5,024 nucleotides of DNA from the NCBI GenBank assembly GCA_006226985.1, contig SBGC01000141.1:1-5024 (forward strand), given 5' to 3'. How positions within the stretch are numbered: the first letter of the stretch is position 1; every line of letters starts with the position of its first letter. A model generated the notes under the pieces. That model searched no databases and was not told the DNA's origin. It saw nothing but the letters and a program-made list of their open reading frames with translations. This document shows positions 1 to 5,024 of this stretch, in pieces. The stretch is from Bacillota bacterium (GTDB taxonomy: Bacteria; Bacillota_I; Bacilli_A; Acholeplasmatales; Acholeplasmataceae). The translations under genes were made by a program, and so were the position numbers.

Positions 1-1017
1 GCATTATGGGATGGTGCAGGTTTAACCTTTGAAGAAGCTGCAAATGTTTCTAAAATTGATTTAAAAAATATTAAACCTATTGAAACATTGAAATTAAACC
101 TTTCTCAACTCTTATCAACTTCAAGAAGAGCACTTTTTGGGCAAATTGAGACGATTTATCTTGATTTAGAACGTCAATCTGACTTATCTGATCCTACCTC
201 TTCACAAAAATTTGCAAAATATCTTCAGGATCAATATCCTTTTGTACAATTAAAAACAAATCAAATGATTTTAGCAGAACTAAGAATGGTGAAAGATGAA
301 AAAGAAGTTGAAACCATTCAAAAAGCGATTAACATCACCGAAGAAGGCTTAACACGTATTATGCGTCATATCGCACCTGGTAAAACAGAATATGGTATGC
401 AAGCTGAATATAATTATGTTTTAAACTATCACAGAACATCTCCTTCATTTGATACGATTGCTGCATCAGGTAAGAATGCAACCATTCTTCATTATGTTGA
501 AAATAAAGACGACATTAAAGATAATACCCTTGTTTTATTTGACTTAGGTGTTGAGCTTGGTCACTATTGTTCAGATATCACACGCACATATCCAGCAAAT
601 GGCAAATTCACAAATCGTCAAAAAGCTGTTTATGAAGTCGTTTTAGAAGCAAATAAAAAGAGTATTGAGTTCTTAAAGCCTGGGATTACCTTAAAAGAGT
701 TTAATGACTATGGAAAATCAATTCTTATTGAAGGTGCCAAAAAACTAGGTTTGATTCAAGAAGATAGCGAAATCGATAAGTATTACTATCATAGTTTAGG
801 ACATTATCTTGGACTTGATGTTCATGATGTTGGTAACTATGCGCTTCCTATTCCTGAAGGTGCATTAATCACTGTTGAACCAGGTTTATATATCGCAGAG
901 GAAGCCATCGGTATTCGTATTGAAGATGATGTTGTCGTAACCAAAGATGGCCCCATCAACTTATCAAAAGCAATTATTAAAGAAGTTAAAGATATCGAAG
1001 CTTTCATGAAAAAATAA
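1..1017 (+). CDS. pepP: Xaa-Pro aminopeptidase (peptidase M24B), 5'-truncated
   Basis: This is a cytoplasmic metallopeptidase that removes the N-terminal residue from peptides with proline in second position. The frame is open from base 1, so the gene starts upstream; the TTG at 88 is internal. Codons 1-~90 resemble the end of the aminopeptidase P N-terminal domain (WDGAGLTFEEA near the start, then a YLDLE strand). The pita-bread catalytic domain follows from about codon 94. All five expected dinuclear-metal ligands are present, numbered from base 1: D181 (LFDLG), D192 (SDITR), H268 (HSLGHYLGLDVHD), E293 (VEPGLYI) and E308 (RIEDD). The accessory histidines H164 (ILHYVEN), H264 and H275 are also kept, with spacings matching E. 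coli PepP as I recall it. The 338 visible codons plus a missing N-terminus of roughly 70 residues fit the usual ~410-440. The AMP_N-like segment favours PepP over the shorter dipeptidase PepQ, but the missing start leaves some doubt about the subclass. Confidence 0.93.
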   Translation, partial: ALWDGAGLTFEEAANVSKIDLKNIKPIETLKLNLSQLLSTSRRALFGQIETIYLDLERQSDLSDPTSSQKFAKYLQDQYPFVQLKTNQMILAELRMVKDEKEVETIQKAINITEEGLTRIMRHIAPGKTEYGMQAEYNYVLNYHRTSPSFDTIAASGKNATILHYVENKDDIKDNTLVLFDLGVELGHYCSDITRTYPANGKFTNRQKAVYEVVLEANKKSIEFLKPGITLKEFNDYGKSILIEGAKKLGLIQEDSEIDKYYYHSLGHYLGLDVHDVGNYALPIPEGALITVEPGLYIAEEAIGIRIEDDVVVTKDGPINLSKAIIKEVKDIEAFMKK

Positions 1018-1043
1018 ATGAGCATTTATTTGCTCATTTTTTT
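1016..1043 (+). terminator. Rho-independent terminator after pepP
   Basis: A perfect 9-bp inverted repeat pairs 1016-1024 (AAATGAGCA) with 1031-1039 (TGCTCATTT) around a 6-base loop, TTTATT. A run of seven T covers 1037-1043. The core GAGCA/TGCTC supplies the only GC pairs. The left arm includes the last two bases of the pepP stop codon, so there is essentially no 3' untranslated leader before the hairpin. It should end transcription of the peptidase gene and separate it from the lipoprotein gene. Confidence 0.88.
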
Positions 1044-1044
1044 A

Positions 1045-1053
1045 TGTTATAAT
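1045..1053 (+). promoter_or_regulatory. Extended -10 promoter (TGtTATAAT) of the lipoprotein gene
   Basis: TATAAT at 1048-1053 is a perfect sigma-A type -10 box, and the TG at 1045-1046, one base upstream of it, makes it an extended -10 element. No good -35 box sits 16-18 bases upstream; that region is the loop and right arm of the pepP terminator (about TTTATT at 1025-1030). Extended -10 promoters can work without a -35, so this is a plausible promoter with transcription starting near 1059-1061 and a leader of about 20 bases. No operator or riboswitch would fit in so short a leader. Confidence 0.72.
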
Positions 1054-1069
1054 TGAACAAATATACACT

Positions 1070-1076
1070 GGAGGGG
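1070..1076 (+). promoter_or_regulatory. Ribosome binding site of the lipoprotein gene
   Basis: GGAGGGG lies just before the ATG at 1081, with six bases between its GGAGG core (1070-1074) and the start codon. It is the only strong purine-rich site here, and it fixes the start directly in front of a typical signal peptide. Confidence 0.88.
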
Positions 1077-1080
1077 TTTT

Positions 1081-1137
1081 ATGCGATATTTGAAATTAGT
1101 TTTTTTAAGTATATTCATCTTATTTATCGTTTCCTGT
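1081..1137 (+). other. Lipoprotein signal peptide with lipobox IVSC
   Basis: The start MRYLK gives a short basic n-region. It is followed by an unbroken hydrophobic core (LVFLSIFILFIV, residues 6-17) and the lipobox I-V-S-C ending at Cys19. Diacylglyceryl transfer to Cys19 and signal peptidase II cleavage before it would leave the protein anchored to the outer face of the membrane. KDNE directly after the cysteine starts a hydrophilic linker. This supports both the ATG at 1081 and the extracytoplasmic location of all later domains. Confidence 0.9.
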
Positions 1138-4100
1138 AAGGATAATGAAGTCGGGGAATTAGAGACATACACGCTCTCTTTTGACTTTCTAGATGTTGAT
1201 TACTCCTTAGAAGATATCCTAAATATTGAAGAAGGTATGACGATAGATTTACCTAATGTTACTCTAGAACATTATGATTTTAATGGATGGTATTACATGA
1301 ATGGTGAAGAGAAAGTTTATGTCACTGAAGTCATTCTTTCAAGTGATCTTTTGGTTTATGCTGACTTATCACCAAAAACATACGACATTAATTTCTATAT
1401 TTTTGACGAGCATTTTACAACGGTAAGTGCTACCTATTTAAGTGATGTCGTCATTCCTGATCTACCAGAACTTGAAGGATACATCATCACAGGTTGGGAT
1501 AGCGACTTAAATGATATTGATGGCGATATGGATGTCCATGCGATATTAGAGAAAAAATCATTTACAGTCAATTTTTATTTAGATTCTCTTGAAAATGAAC
1601 TTATCCATACACAACAAGTACTCTTCGAAGAATCAGCGATTGCTCCTGAAAATCCAACTTTAGAAGGAAACACGTTTGTGAGTTGGGATGCAGATTTTTC
1701 AAGCATCACCGAAGATCTTAATGTTCATGCGATGTTTAGTATCAATGTTTATACAGTATACATTTATGACATCGATGGTGATATCTTAGACACACAAACG
1801 ATATCTCATGGTGGAAACATTTCTTTACCTAATCCACCTGAAGTATTAAATCACATATTTGTCTCATGGGACGGTAATAGTCAAAATATCACAGAAGATA
1901 CACATATATATGCAATTTATGAAAACCTATACCCTGAGCTTCGTGGTGTAAATTTAAATCCGATAGTAGAGTTTAATGATCCTTTTGACCCATTGGAAGG
2001 CATTACTGCATGGGATGCACAAGATTTAAGCATACCAAAGGGTGAAATTGTTGTTGATGGATATAATGATTCCATGAGAACTCAATTAGGAGATCACACA
2101 TATACGCTTAGTGTCACTGATAGTGATCAAAATACAACGACAATCACCATTACTTTAACCATTATTTGGGGTCATCCTTCACTACATGGTGTTAATAAGA
2201 ATCCATATGTATATGTTGGTGACTCTTATGACCCACTCGACGGTGTAACAGCAACCGATCCTCAAGATGGAGATGTCACAGACTTAATTGATCCATATAC
2301 ATTTAATCCTGAATTTCTAAATACACCTGGTGTTTATATTTTTCAAATATTTGCTAGAGATACAGATGGCAAAGCTACCGGGAATATTATTAAATTAACT
2401 GTATTAGAAATTTCTGGTCCAAATCCGGAATTTTTCGGTGTGCCAAATGAAATTGAAATTGATAAAGGTGATGAATTAGATCCTTTAGATAATATCGTTG
2501 TGATGGATTATCAAGATGGAAACATTACAGATCAGATCATCGTGACAGGTTGGAATGAAACATACATTCATTTTCCTGGAGAATATGATATTACATTATC
2601 TGTTGAAGATAGTGATGGAAATATAACAACTGCACATATTATCGTTATCGTTAATGATAATTATTATTCTAAAACAGAAACATTTAACACATATCTTAGT
2701 GATTTAGATCATCTCAATCCTCATATGCAAACAGATGAAAAATTGGCTGTTCTCTTTGAGCTGATCAGCGATACACTGTATCGTCTTGACTTTGACTGGC
2801 AATTAGCGATTGATTTAGGTATTGCTATGTATATTGGCGATTTTACACATACTGAAAATTTACCATTTACCTATGTTCCTTCAATGGCAAATGGTCAACC
2901 TGTTGATGTTGGTGGTCAAGGTTTAGTATGGGAAATCAGTTTGCGAAATGATTTATCATTCATCGATGGCACAGTAATCACAAGCGAAACATTTAATTAT
3001 TCTTATCAACAACTTTTATCGCCATTATTATTGAACGCAAATGCGTTTTATTTGATGGATGAACTCTATTTACCACTCATTAATGCAATGAGTTACCGCA
3101 GTCAATTTTCGCCTTTACAAGATAGTCTTGGTTTTCCTATATATATTGTCGGTGACATAACCTACCAAAGAGATTATGCTTATTATGGTTTAACTGCAGG
3201 TGGCTTTGACATTTATCATGTTGAAAATAAGTATGAAACATTAACGGGTCCGGGTGGCATTAAAGCATACGTCGAATTTTGGGGTTCTGATTATGATGCA
3301 TATGGTCAAAATGGTTGGGTTCTAGAAACAGAAAACGATACATATTTTAGAATAGGCACCGATAACAATTTATATGCACCTGGAGTAGGTTGGACACTTG
3401 ACGGAAATCCTGTTCCTTCAATAACTGATCTACCACAAGGTGTAACACTCAAATCTGGTGGAGCAGGTTATGCTGGTGCAGTTCCTGCATACATGGATGA
3501 ATTAGGAAATAGAGTAGCAACCGATGAAGATGGTATTCCAGTAGAGGGATCAATTGTTTATGCTGATGAAACACCGATTGCTTGGTCATCTGTTGGATTT
3601 GAAGTTATTGATGAATACACGTTTAGATTACATTTAACAACAAAGAAATCATCCTTTGAAGTAATGGAAAATTTATCTAAAGTTTTCTCGACACTTGTCC
3701 ATCCAACATTATATGAAAATGGAATCAATCTATCAGGAACTTCAACCAATTATGGTACCCTTGATAATCCAGCAATCGCTTATGGTCGATATATGATGAG
3801 TGAATGGATTGAAAATAGTTACATCTCATTTGAGATTAATGACGAACATTTTGATCATGAAGCTTATCGTATTAAATCTATTCGCTATGATTTTGTGGAT
3901 AATCAAGATGATGCAGTCTTAATGTTTAGACAAGGTTTACTTGATGAAGTTAATATCAACGGTCAATATTATATGACTTACATGAACTCACCTTATGTTA
4001 AGTTAAGTCCTTCAACAACATTCCTTAGATTTGCATTTTCGATTGATCGTATGAATGATGGCGATCCATCAAACGATAATCCGATGATGAAATACCTTGA

Positions 4101-5024
4101 TTTTAGGAAAGCATTATATTTTGCAACTAATCGTGAAGATTTTGTTAAATATGTACGTTCTCCAGGATATCCTACACAAGGCTTACTGGGACCAAGTTAT
4201 TTTTCAGGTGAACAAAATGTATTTTCATATCGTGGATCGCTTCCAGGTCAAAACGTATTAGCAGATTTTGCACCCGAAACTTATGGGTATGATCCAGTGT
4301 TGGCGAAGGCTTTATTTGATCAAGCTTATCAAGCAGCAGTTACAAACGGTGATATAAACGATGGTGATGTTGTCTCTGTTGTATTTAATTATGATTTATA
4401 CACGAGTCATGATCCATATACCTGGCTTGAACAAGCGTGGGAAAATATTTTTGGAGATAAATTTGATTTAGTTCTTAATCGAAATTGTACGACGAACTGT
4501 GGACAATATGATATGGTGTTTGGTGGGTGGCAAGGACTCCAATTTAATGCACCGTCATTATTGCAAGTTTATTCTAATGTTAAAGGTGCAGCTTACATGC
4601 TCGAAATTGGCTTTGAAACGGGTAATGCAGTTCTAGAAGTTGAACTTGGTGCCAGTAAAGTAGCTGTTCAAGCTTGGTTAGACGAATTATTATTAGTTGC
4701 TGAACCTACATCTGCTCAAGCAGAATATATTGACTTATTCGAAGAATTCTTAGCTGATTTCACAGGTAATATCTATACGAACACTTATGACTATATTTGG
4801 GAAACTGTATACTATACAATTCTTGACTATGATCGATATGAAGGTAGAGAAGACGACTTTGACCGCATTACTGCAGCTCTTGAAGGTGAATTATTAGGAC
4901 AAATGATTAATATCCCATTACTTACATCAGTAAGTGCAGTCACACATAGTAGTAACATTATCTATGACTTATCTGCATATCACGGACGTATGGGTTGGGG
5001 TGGTTATCGTTATATGTATATCGC
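1081..5024 (+). CDS. Multidomain lipoprotein: InlB-type repeats, DUF5011 Ig-like modules and OppA-like peptide-binding domain (3'-truncated)
   Basis: One open frame of 1314 complete codons reaches the window end without a stop. Domains in order: lipoprotein signal peptide with Cys19 as the lipid site; four InlB/Flg_new-like beta repeats (about residues 31-280); three DUF5011-like Ig modules (283-526); and an SBP_bac_5/OppA-type solute-binding domain from about 531 onward. The expected role is capture of peptides, or another SBP_bac_5 ligand, at the outer face of the membrane for an ABC importer, with the N-terminal modules acting as a stalk, wall contact or adhesin. Ordinary OppA lipoproteins are about 540-600 residues, so this one is more than twice that length. 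No permease or ATPase gene is visible; they may lie downstream. The gene has its own promoter and RBS. The protein is very acidic, and the only cysteines after Cys19 are C1136 and C1140. The exact ligand cannot be told from sequence, so no gene symbol is given. Confidence 0.88.
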   Translation, partial: MRYLKLVFLSIFILFIVSCKDNEVGELETYTLSFDFLDVDYSLEDILNIEEGMTIDLPNVTLEHYDFNGWYYMNGEEKVYVTEVILSSDLLVYADLSPKTYDINFYIFDEHFTTVSATYLSDVVIPDLPELEGYIITGWDSDLNDIDGDMDVHAILEKKSFTVNFYLDSLENELIHTQQVLFEESAIAPENPTLEGNTFVSWDADFSSITEDLNVHAMFSINVYTVYIYDIDGDILDTQTISHGGNISLPNPPEVLNHIFVSWDGNSQNITEDTHIYAIYENLYPELRGVNLNPIVEFNDPFDPLEGITAWDAQDLSIPKGEIVVDGYNDSMRTQLGDHTYTLSVTDSDQNTTTITITLTIIWGHPSLHGVNKNPYVYVGDSYDPLDGVTATDPQDGDVTDLIDPYTFNPEFLNTPGVYIFQIFARDTDGKATGNIIKLTVLEISGPNPEFFGVPNEIEIDKGDELDPLDNIVVMDYQDGNITDQIIVTGWNETYIHFPGEYDITLSVEDSDGNITTAHIIVIVNDNYYSKTETFNTYLSDLDHLNPHMQTDEKLAVLFELISDTLYRLDFDWQLAIDLGIAMYIGDFTHTENLPFTYVPSMANGQPVDVGGQGLVWEISLRNDLSFIDGTVITSETFNYSYQQLLSPLLLNANAFYLMDELYLPLINAMSYRSQFSPLQDSLGFPIYIVGDITYQRDYAYYGLTAGGFDIYHVENKYETLTGPGGIKAYVEFWGSDYDAYGQNGWVLETENDTYFRIGTDNNLYAPGVGWTLDGNPVPSITDLPQGVTLKSGGAGYAGAVPAYMDELGNRVATDEDGIPVEGSIVYADETPIAWSSVGFEVIDEYTFRLHLTTKKSSFEVMENLSKVFSTLVHPTLYENGINLSGTSTNYGTLDNPAIAYGRYMMSEWIENSYISFEINDEHFDHEAYRIKSIRYDFVDNQDDAVLMFRQGLLDEVNINGQYYMTYMNSPYVKLSPSTTFLRFAFSIDRMNDGDPSNDNPMMKYLDFRKALYFATNREDFVKYVRSPGYPTQGLLGPSYFSGEQNVFSYRGSLPGQNVLADFAPETYGYDPVLAKALFDQAYQAAVTNGDINDGDVVSVVFNYDLYTSHDPYTWLEQAWENIFGDKFDLVLNRNCTTNCGQYDMVFGGWQGLQFNAPSLLQVYSNVKGAAYMLEIGFETGNAVLEVELGASKVAVQAWLDELLLVAEPTSAQAEYIDLFEEFLADFTGNIYTNTYDYIWETVYYTILDYDRYEGREDDFDRITAALEGELLGQMINIPLLTSVSAVTHSSNIIYDLSAYHGRMGWGGYRYMYI
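1171..1920 (+). repeat. Four tandem InlB B-repeat/Flg_new-like protein repeats
   Basis: Four units of about 58-66 residues follow each other: roughly residues 31-96, 100-157, 160-219 and 223-280. Each opens with an alternating hydrophobic strand of the type Y-x-I/V-x-F/I-Y. A Leu/Pro-rich turn follows (IPDLPELEGY, APENPTLEGN, LPNPPEVLNH), then a G/S-W motif (GWY, GWD, SWD, SWD with Trp at 70, 139, 202, 263). Each unit closes with a strand such as LNVHAMF or THIYAIY. This is the plan of the Listeria-Bacteroides (InlB B) repeat family, which forms small beta-grasp-like modules on surface proteins. The repeats are diverged in DNA, so the array is old and not a recent slippage product. Family assignment is by pattern, not by a profile search. 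Confidence 0.78.
1927..2658 (+). repeat. Three tandem DUF5011-type Ig-like modules
   Basis: Three modules of about 80 residues (283-362, 363-444, 445-526) share the order P-x-L/F-x-GV, a strand, DPL(E/D)(G/N) (Asp at 303, 384, 467), a D-x-QD segment, a final pair of strands ending in a D-x-D turn, and a closing T-I-T or I-I-V-I-V strand. Modules two and three have the classic DUF5011 signature DPQDGDVTD (393-401) and DYQDGNITD (476-484). In the first module this is altered to WDAQDLSIPKGE, so it is degenerate. The acidic turns TDSDQN, RDTDGK and EDSDGN resemble calcium-stabilised loops in Ig-like surface domains, though calcium binding is inference. The array probably forms a rigid spacer between the repeats and the binding domain. 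Confidence 0.82.
2671..5024 (+). other. SBP_bac_5 (OppA/DppA-like) solute-binding domain, C-terminus cut off
   Basis: Family landmarks appear in the expected order. The opening FNTYLSDLDHLNPHMQTDE with LISDTLYRLD matches the N-terminal lobe in which a bound-state loop follows LDPxxxxD. VWEISLRNDLSFIDG and ITSETFNYSYQQLLSP (about 616-648) match the W-x-x-x-L-R-x-x-x-x-x-x-DG-x-x-x-T-x-x-D-x-x-Y-S signature. FEVIDEYTFRLHL (840-852) matches the V-x-D-x-Y-T strand. LDFRKALYFATNRED (1006-1020) matches the R-x-A-L-x-x-A-x-D-R helix. QYDMVFGGWQG (1142-1152) with the following PSLL matches the FD-x-x-x-x-GW-x-x-DxxDP region. Already about 785 residues long and unfinished, it is much larger than a normal OppA domain (about 500). 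The excess includes a long stretch between about 660 and 838 (bases 3058-3594). Confidence 0.85.

Noticed and set aside
88..90. TTG as the start codon of the peptidase
   Set aside because: The frame is open upstream to base 1 and encodes recognisable aminopeptidase P N-terminal domain sequence there; no ribosome site precedes 88.
837..1025. Minus-strand open frame of 62 codons
   Set aside because: It lies antisense to the most conserved part of the peptidase (the Glu metal ligands) and overlaps the terminator. It has no recognisable domain and is a shadow of the real gene.
1030..1035. TTGCTC as a -35 box
   Set aside because: The spacing to TATAAT is only 12 bases, too short for a sigma-A promoter, and these bases form the terminator stem.
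1171..2658. DNA-level tandem repeat or phase-variable tract
   Set aside because: The modules are repeated in protein pattern only. Their DNA is diverged, with no long identical units or homopolymer slippage tract.
3247..3270. Glycine-rich GPGGIK as a Walker A motif, as in the ATPase OppA of some mycoplasmas
   Set aside because: The GKS/GKT ending is absent and no G-x-x-x-x-G-K-(S/T) was seen in the visible part of the protein.
3558..3749. Minus-strand open frame of 63 codons
   Set aside because: It lies wholly inside the solute-binding domain on the opposite strand, whose forward reading shows clear family motifs. No supporting domain is seen.
1..5024. Mycoplasma genetic code (TGA as Trp)
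   Set aside because: Trp positions, including the conserved repeat tryptophans, are TGG, and no in-frame TGA occurs in either gene.

Overview
The window is AT-rich and carries two same-strand genes, both cut by the window edges. Trp is written as TGG throughout and no in-frame TGA interrupts either gene, so the standard bacterial code applies rather than the Mycoplasma code. The low GC, the strong GGAGG-type ribosome site, the short T-rich terminator and a Gram-positive-style lipoprotein carrying InlB-type repeats point to a low-GC Firmicutes/Tenericutes organism. An Acholeplasma/Izemoplasma/Haloplasma-like mollicute or an Erysipelotrichia relative is the most likely source. This placement is inference from style, not from a marker gene.

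Layout: positions 1-1017 hold the 3' part of a Xaa-Pro aminopeptidase gene (PepP type, M24B metallopeptidase) with all metal ligands intact. Its stop codon lies inside a rho-independent terminator (1016-1043). A 63-base intergenic gap follows. It packs in the terminator, an extended -10 promoter (TGtTATAAT, 1045-1053) and a ribosome binding site (1070-1076). From 1081 to the window end runs one uninterrupted reading frame of at least 1314 codons for a very large surface lipoprotein: lipobox signal peptide, four InlB/Flg_new-type beta repeats, three DUF5011-type Ig-like modules, then an enlarged oligopeptide-binding protein domain (SBP_bac_5/OppA family). Its C-terminus lies beyond the window.

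How they fit together: both products plausibly belong to peptide use. The lipoprotein would capture peptides outside the cell for an ABC importer, and PepP would trim proline-containing peptides in the cytoplasm. The terminator and separate promoter suggest that they are transcribed independently. The most notable item is the lipoprotein: an adhesin-like repeat and Ig stalk fused to a solute-binding domain that itself carries a large extra segment and a lone CX3C cysteine pair. No mobile element, CRISPR array, RNA gene or defence system is visible.
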